Assembly: GCA_034669505.1 (NCBI GenBank)
Contig: JAXDNJ010000039.1
Location: 1 to 64,000, forward strand
Direction of reading: 5' to 3'
DNA: 64,000 nt
Source: JAFASC01 sp034669505
Lineage (GTDB): Bacteria > Pseudomonadota > Alphaproteobacteria > Rhizobiales > Beijerinckiaceae
Within the stretch, counting starts at the first letter, position 1. Each line of letters opens with the position of its first letter. The notes under the pieces were generated by a model. That model saw only the letters and a program-made list of their open reading frames with translations, did no database searches and was not told where the DNA came from. A program made the translations under genes and the position numbers. Of this stretch, positions 1-8,351 are shown in pieces.

Positions 1-163
1 CCATCGCAAAGGCGCCGAACATCACCATTTCGCCGTGTGCGAAATTCACGATTTCAATCACGCCGAAGATAAGTGCCAAGCCGACGGCGATCAGCCCATA
101 AAGCAGACCGAGCACGATGCCGTTCACGGTCAGCTGCAGGAAATAAGTGAGGTTCATCTCCAT
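1..163 (-). CDS. livH: Branched-chain amino acid ABC transporter permease, N-terminal part (LivH family)
   Basis: This gene is cut by the left window edge; only about 54 N-terminal codons are visible, read on the minus strand from an ATG at 163 (a second ATG lies at 157). The visible protein contains LYGLIAVGLALIFG followed by NFAHGEMVMFGAF, the first membrane segment and the hallmark NFAHG-E motif of LivH permeases, which form the inner-membrane channel of high-affinity branched-chain amino acid-type importers. It is divergent from the substrate-binding protein at 257 with a 93-base gap that should carry both promoters, so the two probably serve one transporter. The family assignment is firm; the substrate is not known and could be an aromatic acid or amide. 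Confidence 0.9.
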   Translation of the reverse strand, partial: MEMNLTYFLQLTVNGIVLGLLYGLIAVGLALIFGVIEIVNFAHGEMVMFGAFAM

Positions 164-256
164 GCGGACACGTGCCTTGCAAGCCGCACGCCATCCCGTA
201 GAGTTGCTAGGCACGCCATTTGCGTCAACGAGCCGTCCTTCCCTCGTGGAGCTCTC

Positions 257-1402
257 ATGAAAGCCTATCTCGCTCGCATTCTCTTGGCCATCGTGCTTCC
301 GGCCGCGATCGGCGCAACCAACGCGCGCGCCGACTCGATCACGATCGGATTCAGCGCACCCGATACGGGACCCGCAGCGGCCGCGGCGATGTGGCAGAGA
401 TGGGGCGTGGAGATCGCGCGTGACGAGATCAATGCAGCCGGCGGCGTCCTCGGAAAGCCGGTTGAGATCGTTTCGTTCGACAATCGTTGCAATCCGTCCG
501 AGGCGGTGAATGTCGCCAACAAGCTGGTCGAAGCGAAAGTGACGGCGATCATCGGTGCACATTGCAGTTCGGCGACGCTGGCGACAATGCCGATCATTGC
601 CGAAGCGAAAATACCAATGGTCGAAGGCGTTGCGACAAGTCCCAAGATCACCGAACTCTCCGGCGCAGGCGGCAACGATTGGATGTTCCGCATCAATCCG
701 TCAGACCAGGACATGATGGTAGCGCTCGGGCGCTATCTGAAGGAGACGAAGATCAAGCGGGTTGCGGTGATCGGAGAGGATACCGATTTCGGGCGCGGCG
801 GTGCCGGCGCGTTTGTCGACGTCGCCAAGACGGATGGGCTGCAGATCGTCTCAACCGATTTCCACCCGCAGAACCAGCCCGACTTCACCAGCTTGCTCAC
901 ACGTATCCAGCAGATGAAGCCCGATGCGATCGCGCTTTTCCAGCTCAGCGGCGATCAGATCAACTTCCTGCGCAATGCGATGCAGCTGCAGGTCCGGATT
1001 CCATATACCGGGCGGTTCGATCCGTTCGGGCGCAATACGCCGATCATCGAGGCCGGCGGCATGGAGGGATCGATCACCGCCTGGCCCTACAGTCACGAGA
1101 TCGACTATCCCGCCAACAAGACTCTCGTGGCGCAAACGCAGCAGCGCTACAAAAGTATCCCCTATCTCCAGACCTGGGCAGGCTATGACAGCCTGCGCCT
1201 GATAGCCAAGGCGATCGCGGCCGCCGGCAGCACAGATTCGGCGAAGGTTCGCGACGCTTTGAAGCACGCCGACTTCGTCAGCGCCATGGGCAAGCCGATC
1301 GTGTTCGACGATCACAACCAAGCTGGGAAAATCGTCGTGATCGACAAAGTCGAACAACGCAAAGTGCATCTCGAGTCGCTAGTCGACCTGAGCGCGCGCT
1401 AA
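257..1402 (+). CDS. ABC transporter periplasmic substrate-binding protein (LivJ-like, Peripla_BP_6)
   Basis: A 381-residue periplasmic ligand-binding protein for a LivHMGF-type importer. The start ATG at 257 follows a GGAG and opens a signal peptide ending in ARA before DSITIGFSAPDTGP; the reading frame stays open further upstream, but that part does not look like protein. The mature sequence has the usual type I binding-protein pattern: IARDEINAAGGVLGKPVEIV near residues 55-75, GAHCSSAT in the first lobe and RVAVIGEDTDFG in the second. The divergent livH start supports joint function. The stop codon overlaps that of the convergent hydrolase gene at 1399. The nearby molybdenum hydroxylase genes suggest the ligand may be a catabolic substrate rather than leucine; this is inference. 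Confidence 0.88.
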   Translation: MKAYLARILLAIVLPAAIGATNARADSITIGFSAPDTGPAAAAAMWQRWGVEIARDEINAAGGVLGKPVEIVSFDNRCNPSEAVNVANKLVEAKVTAIIGAHCSSATLATMPIIAEAKIPMVEGVATSPKITELSGAGGNDWMFRINPSDQDMMVALGRYLKETKIKRVAVIGEDTDFGRGGAGAFVDVAKTDGLQIVSTDFHPQNQPDFTSLLTRIQQMKPDAIALFQLSGDQINFLRNAMQLQVRIPYTGRFDPFGRNTPIIEAGGMEGSITAWPYSHEIDYPANKTLVAQTQQRYKSIPYLQTWAGYDSLRLIAKAIAAAGSTDSAKVRDALKHADFVSAMGKPIVFDDHNQAGKIVVIDKVEQRKVHLESLVDLSAR

Positions 1403-2199
1403 TCTGATCCAGCGGATTTACCCGCTGCGAGGATGAAATCCGCCACGGTGTCGATGAAAGCCTGCGGCTGTTCGAGCGGCGGGCAGTGACCGCAGCCGGG
1501 AAGCTCGATGTAGCGCGCATCGGGTATATTTTCGGCCATTTGCCGGCAGAGCGGCGGCGGCGTTGCCGCATCGAGCTCGCCGCAAAGGACAAGCGTCGGA
1601 TTGCCGATCGTCGAGAGTTGGGGCACGAGATCGGTCTGCATCAGCGTTCGGCACGCCGCGATGAAAGCCTCGGGGGCGACGCCGAGCAGCACCTTGCGCC
1701 GTTCCTCGATAGCGTCGGGATGGGCGTCAAGATAGACTTTATGGAAAACGCGGTTTGCGGCGATCGTCGCAATCGACGCGATGCCTTCGGCGGCGACCTT
1801 GTCTGCCATGATCTGGAAGGCTTTGCGGCCTTCCGGCGGAAAGCCTGCTGCCGCATCGCTCAGAACGAGACGGCCGAATTTATCGCCGTGCTGGATGGCC
1901 ATCGCTGCGGCAACTGTCCCGCCGAAGCCGTTCGCGATCACGACCGTGTCGCGCGCAAGGCCATCGCCAAAGAGCGCGGCAATCCGATCGGCGTAGCCTT
2001 CAATCCCCGGCGCGATCGGGACGGAGCCGTGAAATCCCGGCAGATTGACGAGCGTCACGCGAAAGCGCTCGGCAAGCCAGGGCAGGACCGGATCAAATGC
2101 GGTGCGATCGGCGAGCAACGAATGAATCACCAGAAGATCTGGGCCGGCGCCGACTCGCACGCCAGTCAAAGTGGCGCCGGCGAACCTGATCTGCTGCAT
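1399..2199 (-). CDS. Alpha/beta-hydrolase-fold protein lacking the nucleophile serine
   Basis: A 266-residue protein with clear alpha/beta-hydrolase architecture: the oxyanion strand LLVIHSLLADRTAFDPVLP near residue 23, the acid at D210 in LVLCGELDAATP and the histidine H238 in GCGHCPPLEQP. At the nucleophile elbow, where the family has G-x-S-x-G, the sequence reads IANGFGG, so the serine is replaced by G91; the codon is GGC. Classical serine hydrolysis is therefore unlikely and it may be a lyase, a non-hydrolytic relative or a binding protein. I prefer the ATG at 2199. A TTG at 2208 has a better-spaced GGAG, and the frame stays open to 2277. It converges on the binding-protein gene and is divergent from the Mo hydroxylase operon. 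Confidence 0.8.
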   Translation of the reverse strand: MQQIRFAGATLTGVRVGAGPDLLVIHSLLADRTAFDPVLPWLAERFRVTLVNLPGFHGSVPIAPGIEGYADRIAALFGDGLARDTVVIANGFGGTVAAAMAIQHGDKFGRLVLSDAAAGFPPEGRKAFQIMADKVAAEGIASIATIAANRVFHKVYLDAHPDAIEERRKVLLGVAPEAFIAACRTLMQTDLVPQLSTIGNPTLVLCGELDAATPPPLCRQMAENIPDARYIELPGCGHCPPLEQPQAFIDTVADFILAAGKSAGSD

Positions 2200-2335
2200 G
2201 TCGGACAACGAGCGCTCCCGTCTAGCGCTGCGTACCAGAGCGATATCGCCGTCGCAACGCATTTCCACGTTAGGCATTTGCGCCGAGTTGCGGCGCGCTT
2301 ATGATGGTGCGCATGAGCGACGCCAGAATGATCCC

Positions 2336-3205
2336 GTGAAGCCCGCGCCCTTCATCTACCACGACCCGCGCAGCCGTTCCGATCTCCACGATCTCCTGGC
2401 GCGTCTTGAAAACACGAAATTGCTCGCTGGCGGGCAGTCGCTGATGCCGATGCTCAATATGCGGATCGTGGCGCCGGATCACCTGATCGATCTCAACAGG
2501 ATGCCGGGAATGGCCGGCATCAAGGTCAGCAATGATAGGATCGAAATCGGCGCGATGACGCGTCAGGCCGATCTGCATCGTTCGCCCGAAGTCGCCGCGT
2601 ATCTGCCGATCATGGTCGGCGCCCTCGATCACGTCGGCCATTTCCAGACACGCTCGCGTGGAACGATCGGCGGTTCCTGTTGCCACCTCGATCCCGCGGC
2701 GGAGCTGCCGGCCTTGTGCGCGCTTTATGACGCTGAGTTCGAGATTTCCGGACCGAACGGTGCGCGAAAGATTGCGGCGCAGGATTGGTTCCAAGGCTAC
2801 CTGCAATCTGCGCTGGAGGAGAGCGAGGTTCTGGAAAATATCCGCTTCCCGCTCTGGCCATTCGGCGCGACGTATGGCTTCTGCGAATACGCGCGCCGAC
2901 GCGGCGATTTCGCCATTGCGGGCGCTGCAGCGCTTGTCGCGTGGCGCCCGGATGCAATGATCGAGCGCGCCGCGATTGCGCTCTTCGGCGTCGCTCCACA
3001 GCCGGTGCGCCTCCGGGAGGTTGAACATTCCCTTGTCGGCAGCAAGCTTGATCGCGAGGCGATCCGCGCGATCATCGACGCGGCGAAGCGCATCGACGCG
3101 ATGAGCGATCCCTATGTCTCGGCAGACTATCGACGCCGGCTCGCTGGCGTCACGCTCGAGCGCGCGCTTATTGCCGCTTCGAGGCGCGCGGAGCAGGCGG
3201 CGTGA
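2336..3205 (+). CDS. Molybdenum hydroxylase FAD-binding subunit (CoxM/CutM family)
   Basis: A 289-residue medium subunit that carries FAD and passes electrons from the iron-sulfur subunit to the acceptor. The FAD-contacting motif AGGQSLMPMLNMR lies near residues 31-43 and TRSRGTIGGSCCHLDPAAEL near 104-123, matching the AGGQSL and TIGGS motifs of CO dehydrogenase and xanthine dehydrogenase medium subunits. I choose the GTG at 2336 because homology begins immediately after it (PAPFIYHDP); the frame stays open to 2171 without recognisable protein. The stop overlaps the next start as GTGA, so this is the first gene of a tightly coupled three-gene operon. Confidence 0.9.
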   Translation: MKPAPFIYHDPRSRSDLHDLLARLENTKLLAGGQSLMPMLNMRIVAPDHLIDLNRMPGMAGIKVSNDRIEIGAMTRQADLHRSPEVAAYLPIMVGALDHVGHFQTRSRGTIGGSCCHLDPAAELPALCALYDAEFEISGPNGARKIAAQDWFQGYLQSALEESEVLENIRFPLWPFGATYGFCEYARRRGDFAIAGAAALVAWRPDAMIERAAIALFGVAPQPVRLREVEHSLVGSKLDREAIRAIIDAAKRIDAMSDPYVSADYRRRLAGVTLERALIAASRRAEQAA

Positions 3206-3684
3206 GCGACACGCGCCGCATCACGCTCAGTGTCAATGGCCGGTCTCGCACGGAAGAGGTCGAGACGCGCATTCATCTCGCCGATTTTCTACGGCAATCG
3301 CTTGGTCTCACCGGCACGCATCTTGGGTGCGAGCATGGTGTCTGCGGCGCCTGTACGATCATCGTCGATGGACGCGCCGTGCGCTCGTGTCTCATGCTGG
3401 CGGTGCAGGCAGATGGCGCCGAGATCGAAACCGTGGAGAATCTCGGTCGCGTGGAGGCGCTGTCGCCGCTGCAGAAAGCCTTCTCGACGCATCACGGGCT
3501 GCAGTGCGGCTTCTGCACGCCGGGGATGCTGATGTCCATCGAAGCATTTCTGCGGGAAAATCCCGAGCCGACGGCCGCCGATATCCGCGAAGCCATCTCG
3601 GGAAATATCTGCCGCTGCACCGGCTATCAGGGGATCGTCGAAGCCGCTCTCGCCGCTGCGGACGAGCGCCGGGGTAGGGCATGA
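3202..3684 (+). CDS. Molybdenum hydroxylase [2Fe-2S] subunit (CoxS/CutS family)
   Basis: A 160-residue iron-sulfur subunit with both expected clusters: the plant-ferredoxin-type cluster bound by C43, C48, C51 (CEHGVCGAC) and C63, and the all-helical cluster bound by C102, C105 (CGFCTPGM) and C137, C139 (CRCTGYQ). Its length is normal for the family. It starts with GTG at 3202, overlapping the preceding stop, and its own stop overlaps the ATG of the large subunit at 3681, so translation of all three subunits is coupled. It relays electrons from the Mo centre to FAD, most probably in the cytoplasm, since no export signal is present on any of the three subunits. Confidence 0.95.
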   Translation: MSDTRRITLSVNGRSRTEEVETRIHLADFLRQSLGLTGTHLGCEHGVCGACTIIVDGRAVRSCLMLAVQADGAEIETVENLGRVEALSPLQKAFSTHHGLQCGFCTPGMLMSIEAFLRENPEPTAADIREAISGNICRCTGYQGIVEAALAAADERRGRA

Positions 3685-6005
3685 GCGCGCGCTACTTCGG
3701 CGCGGCGGTGCCACGCCTCGAAGACCCGCGCCTGCTTGCCGGGCGCGGGCGCTATGTCGACGATATCGCGCTGCCTGGCATGTTGCATGCTGCCTTTGTC
3801 CGCGCGCAAGTCGCGCATGGACGGATACGTGGCATCGATGCGGCAGAGGCGCGAACGATGCCCGGCATCGCAGCCATTTATACGATGACGGACTTTGCCG
3901 CGATCGCGCAAGGACCGATGCCGCCGATGGCGCCGCATCCGCTGATCAAGACGCCGATCACGTATCACCCGCTTGCGGTCGACGAGGTGTGCCACGTCGG
4001 CGAGCCGATCGCCGTCGTTCTGGCGGGTACACGCCAGCAGGCGGAGGATGCCGCGAACGCCGTTAGCTTCGACATCGAGCATCTACCTGCAGTCGCTAAC
4101 CCGATTGCGGCGCTTGCGAAAGACGCGCCGCCAGTCCATTCCGGACGTGCCGGCAATCTCATAGGCACGATACGCGGCGGCTTCGGCGATTCCGATGCGG
4201 TTTTCGCGCGCGCCGACCAGATCCTGTCCGAAACCTTCTCCATCCATCGCGGCGGCTGCCATTCGATGGAATGCCGCGGCGTGATCGCCGCTCCGGATGC
4301 GCTCTCGGACGATCTGACGGTCTACACCTCCTCGCAATCGCCTTACATGGTGCGACGCCATCTCGCGCAATATCTCAAGCGCGACGAGTCGAGCCTGCGC
4401 GTGATCGCACCTGATGTCGGCGGCGGCTTCGGCCCGAAGGCGAATGTCTACCCGGAAGAATTCGCCATCGCGCTTGCCGCGCTGGCCCTCGGACGACCGG
4501 TGAAATGGATCGAGGACCGCAGCGAACATTTCGTCGCGACGACGCAGCAGCGCGATCAGGTCTGGATGGTCGATGTCGCGTTCACGCACCAAGGCCGCAT
4601 GCAAGCCGTGCGCGGCCGCTGCATTCATGACAACGGCGCCTACGCGCCTTACGGTCTGATCCTGCCCGCAACTGCGCTCGCTTCCTTTCCCGGTCCTTAC
4701 GCGCTGGACGCGCTCGACATATCGATCGACGTCGTGCTGACCAATCTCGTTCCGACGACCCCGGTACGGGGCGCAGCGCGTCCGTGCACGGCTTTCGTGC
4801 TGGAGCGGCTCGCCGACCGGATCGCACGCTATCTCAAAATGCCACGCGAGGAGGTGCGGCGCCGGAGTTTCGTCACCGCCGACCGGATGCCCTATACGAC
4901 CGGCATGAAGGCGCGCGATGGCTCGCCGATTTCGTACGACAGCGGCGATTACGAGAAAGCGCTCGACCTCGCGCTGGAGAAGATCGATGCCCTGGGATTC
5001 CCTGCGCGCCGAAAGCAAGCCGCGGCCCGCGGCAAGCTGCTCGGCTTGGGGATCGCCTCGTGCGTCGAGGATACCGGCCTTGCGCCCTTCGAAGGCGCGA
5101 CGGTACGCGTCACGCCTGCCGGGAAGGTGACGATTGCGACCGGCGCTGCGAGCCAGGGCCAGGGCCATCGCACCGTCTTGGCGCAAATCGCCGCCGATGC
5201 GCTCGGCGTCGACATCGCCGACATCAGCGTCGAGTCCGCCGATACCGGCAAATTCCCATTGGGCATTTCGACCATCGCCAGCCGGATTGCGGTGACTGCC
5301 GGCTCCTCGGTGGAACTCGCCGCACAGAAGGTGCGGAACAAAGCGCTAAAAGCAGCGTCCTTCATGCTGGAAGCCGCGGAGAACGACCTCGAGATCGAGG
5401 CCGGTATAGTGCGGGTGATTGGTGTGCCGGGCATGCAGGTATCGCTTGGTGAGATCGCACGCGCGCTGTCAGGCAGCGCCGGCTTGTTGCTGCCCGGCCA
5501 TCTTGAGCCCGATCTTGCCGCGACCGCCTATTTCGAATCGAACGCGCTGACATTCGCTTACGGCTCGAACGCCTGCGAGGTCGAGATCGACCCGGCAACG
5601 GGCGACATCCGCGTCACGCGCTACGTCGTCGTGCACGATTGCGGCCGCCTCATCAATCCCCTCGTTGTCGAGGGACAGATTCGCGGCGGCGTGGTGCACG
5701 GCATCGGCAACGCGCTTTACGAGCGCATGGTCTATGATGAGACCGGCCAGCCGCTCTCGACCAATTACGGCGAGTATCTGCTGCCGCTCGCGAGCGAAAT
5801 GCCCGATATCGAAATCCACCACATCGAGACGCCATCGCCGCGCAACCCGATCGGCGTTAAGGGCGCGGGGGAGGGCGGTACCATACCGGCGGCCGCATGC
5901 GTGATTTCCGCCATCGAGGACGCGCTAGGGCAGGGCGCGCCCTTCATTGCGGAGCACCCGGTCTCGCCGGAACGCATAACAGAATGGCTCGACGGTATGT
6001 CGTGA
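3681..6005 (+). CDS. Molybdenum hydroxylase large subunit (CoxL / xanthine dehydrogenase MoCo family)
   Basis: The 774-residue catalytic subunit that binds the Mo-cytosine dinucleotide cofactor and hydroxylates the substrate with water-derived oxygen. Seen: DVGGGFGPKANVYPEE near 249-264, the active-site loop VRGAARP at 362-368, and the catalytic glutamate E731 in GVKGAGEGGT. True form I CO dehydrogenase carries AYRCSFR at the loop; the cysteine and its context are absent here, and the loop looks like the form II AYRGAGR type. CO oxidation is therefore unlikely and an organic, perhaps N-heterocyclic or aromatic, substrate is more likely. The MFS carrier 29 bases downstream could bring it in. 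The substrate is unknown. Confidence 0.92.
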   Translation: MSARYFGAAVPRLEDPRLLAGRGRYVDDIALPGMLHAAFVRAQVAHGRIRGIDAAEARTMPGIAAIYTMTDFAAIAQGPMPPMAPHPLIKTPITYHPLAVDEVCHVGEPIAVVLAGTRQQAEDAANAVSFDIEHLPAVANPIAALAKDAPPVHSGRAGNLIGTIRGGFGDSDAVFARADQILSETFSIHRGGCHSMECRGVIAAPDALSDDLTVYTSSQSPYMVRRHLAQYLKRDESSLRVIAPDVGGGFGPKANVYPEEFAIALAALALGRPVKWIEDRSEHFVATTQQRDQVWMVDVAFTHQGRMQAVRGRCIHDNGAYAPYGLILPATALASFPGPYALDALDISIDVVLTNLVPTTPVRGAARPCTAFVLERLADRIARYLKMPREEVRRRSFVTADRMPYTTGMKARDGSPISYDSGDYEKALDLALEKIDALGFPARRKQAAARGKLLGLGIASCVEDTGLAPFEGATVRVTPAGKVTIATGAASQGQGHRTVLAQIAADALGVDIADISVESADTGKFPLGISTIASRIAVTAGSSVELAAQKVRNKALKAASFMLEAAENDLEIEAGIVRVIGVPGMQVSLGEIARALSGSAGLLLPGHLEPDLAATAYFESNALTFAYGSNACEVEIDPATGDIRVTRYVVVHDCGRLINPLVVEGQIRGGVVHGIGNALYERMVYDETGQPLSTNYGEYLLPLASEMPDIEIHHIETPSPRNPIGVKGAGEGGTIPAAACVISAIEDALGQGAPFIAEHPVSPERITEWLDGMS

Positions 6006-6034
6006 CCAACGAGTTTTCAAAGGGGGAGGGATCG

Positions 6035-7441
6035 ATGACAATCAGCGAAGCCGCCGCAATGCCGAGCGGAACCAACGTGCAGACTGGCGCACGCCTCGAC
6101 CGGCTACCAACATCGAGCTTTCACAAGCGCATCTTCTGGCTGATCGGCGCCGGAATGTTCTTCGACGGTTACGACCTCTATGTCGGCACAAACGTGCTCG
6201 GCTCGACCGTGTCGACGCATTTCTCGACGCTCGGTCAGAACGCGCAATTCGTCTCGTTGACGTTCGTCGGCATGACGGTCGGCTCGCTGGCCGCCGGTTT
6301 CCTCGGCGACGCATTCGGGCGGCGCTTTACCTATCAGGTCAATCTGCTCATCTTCGGTCTAGCGTCGCTCGCGGCTGCATTCGCGCCGACGATGGAATGG
6401 CTGATCGCAGCGCGTTTTGTGATGGGACTCGGCCTCGGCGCTGAGATCGTCGTCGGCTATTCGACCCTCACGGAATTCGTGCCACCGCGCGTTCGCGGCC
6501 GTTGGCTGTCGTTCATGACCTTGGTGGTCGTATGCGGCCTCCCCGCGACGACGATCCTCGGCTCGCTGATCATCCCCGCCTTCGGCTGGAGACCGATGTT
6601 TGTCATTCCGGCCATTGGCGCACTTGTTGTCTGGTACCTGCGCAAAGCGCTGCCGGAATCGCCGCGCTGGCTTGAAGCGAAGGGCCGCGTCGCCGAGGCC
6701 GAAGCTCTCGTCTCGCAGATCGAGCGCGAATGCGGCGTGTCCGGCACGCCCCTGCCGCCCGCCGGGCTGAAGGCTTCGCTCCTCACTGCACGCGATTTGT
6801 TTGGGCCGACGCTGCTGCCGCGTCTTGTGCTCGGATCGATCGTGCTCATCGTCATCAACACACTGATCTTCGGGTTCGTGACGTGGCTGCCGACGTTCTT
6901 CGTGCAGGAGGGCATCACGCTGACGCGGTCCTTCGCCTACACGATGATGATCTCGGTTGCGGCACCGATCGGCTGCGCGATCGGCGCTTTCCTATCCGAC
7001 CGTGTCGGGCGGCGTCCGACAATCATTGGCGGGTCAGTCGCGGCAATTCTGTTCGGCGCGCTCTATCCCTACATGACGGACCCGGCACTGATCGTCGCGA
7101 CCGGGTTCTGCCTGCTGCTGGCGATCTACGTGCTCGTCGCGCTGCTCTATGGCGTGTACACGCCGGAACTCTTCCCGACGGAGGTGCGGCTGCGCGCCAA
7201 CGGCATCTGCAATATGCTCGGCCGTGGCGCCACGATCGTCTCGCCCTTCATTGTGGTGGCTTTGTTCAAAGCCTATGGCGTTGGCGGTGTCACCAGCTTT
7301 ATGATCGCGCTTCTCATCATACAGATCGCCGCGGTCTGGTTCTGGGGAATCGAGCCCGCCCGCAGAGGGCTCGAAGAACTCACTTCCGACGGCGCGCAGG
7401 CCGATCCCCGCGCCCGCGCCACCCCTCGCCCGCTGACCTGA
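6035..7441 (+). CDS. MFS transporter (sugar/aromatic-acid porter type)
   Basis: A 468-residue, 12-helix major facilitator protein. The start at 6035 is fixed by the strong AGGGGGAGGG Shine-Dalgarno sequence just upstream. Family motifs are present: GFLGDAFGRR after the second helix (motif A), LPESPRWLEAKGR in the central loop, and FLSDRVGRRPT in the second half. FFDGYDLYVG in helix 1 is typical of metabolite:H+ symporters of the NiaP/AAHS type. It lies 29 bases after the Mo hydroxylase large-subunit gene on the same strand and probably belongs to that operon, importing the hydroxylase substrate. The exact substrate is inferred only in that general sense. Confidence 0.88.
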   Translation: MTISEAAAMPSGTNVQTGARLDRLPTSSFHKRIFWLIGAGMFFDGYDLYVGTNVLGSTVSTHFSTLGQNAQFVSLTFVGMTVGSLAAGFLGDAFGRRFTYQVNLLIFGLASLAAAFAPTMEWLIAARFVMGLGLGAEIVVGYSTLTEFVPPRVRGRWLSFMTLVVVCGLPATTILGSLIIPAFGWRPMFVIPAIGALVVWYLRKALPESPRWLEAKGRVAEAEALVSQIERECGVSGTPLPPAGLKASLLTARDLFGPTLLPRLVLGSIVLIVINTLIFGFVTWLPTFFVQEGITLTRSFAYTMMISVAAPIGCAIGAFLSDRVGRRPTIIGGSVAAILFGALYPYMTDPALIVATGFCLLLAIYVLVALLYGVYTPELFPTEVRLRANGICNMLGRGATIVSPFIVVALFKAYGVGGVTSFMIALLIIQIAAVWFWGIEPARRGLEELTSDGAQADPRARATPRPLT

Positions 7442-7519
7442 CCTACCGGTGGAGGCAGGCTCCGCACGGCCTTGGAACGCCGGCCGACGTCGCTCGTTTC
7501 CACGGCGGGAGGGAAGCAC

Positions 7520-8323
7520 ATGGCGACGACATCGAAGGATCGAGGCCGCGCCCTGATCACCGGCGCGTCGGGCGGCATCGGCCTCGAACTCGCGCGTGAG
7601 TTTGCGGTGAACGGCCATCCCGTCATTCTGGCCGCGCGCAACGAAGCCAAGCTGCAGGAGGTCGCGGGCGAACTCACCCGCACCCACGCGGTGGAGACGG
7701 CGGTCATCGCGTGCGACCTCGGCGAGCGCGATGGACCCGCCGCGCTTTTCGACGAAGTCGGCCGCCGTAACCTCGACGTCGACATCCTCGTCAACAATGC
7801 CGGCGTGATGGAGACCGGCGCCTTCGCAGAGGCGGATCCGCATGCGCTCCTTGGCATCGTGCGGCTCAACGTCGAAGCACTGACGGCGCTGACTAGCTTG
7901 TTCCTGAAGCCAATGGTCGGGCGCGGAAAAGGCAGCATCTTGAACGTCGCTTCGCTTGCCGGTTTTCAGCCGCTGCCGAGCATGGCGGTTTACGCTGCGA
8001 GCAAAGCCTATGTGCTCTCCTTGACGGAGGCGCTCGCCGAGGAATTGCGCGGTAAAGGCGTGACGGTCACCGCGCTCTGCCCCGGTTTTACCGACACCAA
8101 TATGGTGGAGAGCGCAAAACGCGAGAATGCGGCGTTCCAAGTGCTCCCTTCGGCGTTGATCGCCGATCCGAAATCGGTTGCGCGCGAAGGTTATCGCGCT
8201 TGCATGAACGGCGACGTGATACGTGTGCCGGGGCTCGCGCTGCAAATGGCCACCGGATTGATTCAGGCGCAGCGCTCGATTACGCGCACGTTAACCGGAC
8301 TGCTCGGGCGCCGCGCGCTGTAG
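7520..8323 (+). CDS. Short-chain dehydrogenase/reductase
   Basis: A 267-residue NAD(P)-dependent classical SDR. The cofactor motif ITGASGGIGLELAREFA lies near the N-terminus, followed by VNNAGVMETG, the catalytic serine in ILNVASLAG and the YAASKAY dyad, so the enzyme should be active. The ATG at 7520 is preceded by GGGAGGGAAG; an in-frame start at 7472 would add 16 residues without homology. It lies 78 bases after the MFS gene, so it may be the last gene of that block, oxidising or reducing a metabolite of the pathway. The substrate cannot be predicted. It converges on the large cyclase gene. Confidence 0.88.
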   Translation: MATTSKDRGRALITGASGGIGLELAREFAVNGHPVILAARNEAKLQEVAGELTRTHAVETAVIACDLGERDGPAALFDEVGRRNLDVDILVNNAGVMETGAFAEADPHALLGIVRLNVEALTALTSLFLKPMVGRGKGSILNVASLAGFQPLPSMAVYAASKAYVLSLTEALAEELRGKGVTVTALCPGFTDTNMVESAKRENAAFQVLPSALIADPKSVAREGYRACMNGDVIRVPGLALQMATGLIQAQRSITRTLTGLLGRRAL

Positions 8324-8351
8324 ATGGCGCTGAGGGGACGGCGGGTGTGTC

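Noticed and set aside
3681..6005. Aerobic CO dehydrogenase assignment of the Mo hydroxylase
   Set aside because: The active-site loop lacks the AYRCSFR cysteine of form I enzymes, and CO dehydrogenase accessory genes (coxD, coxE, coxF) are absent.
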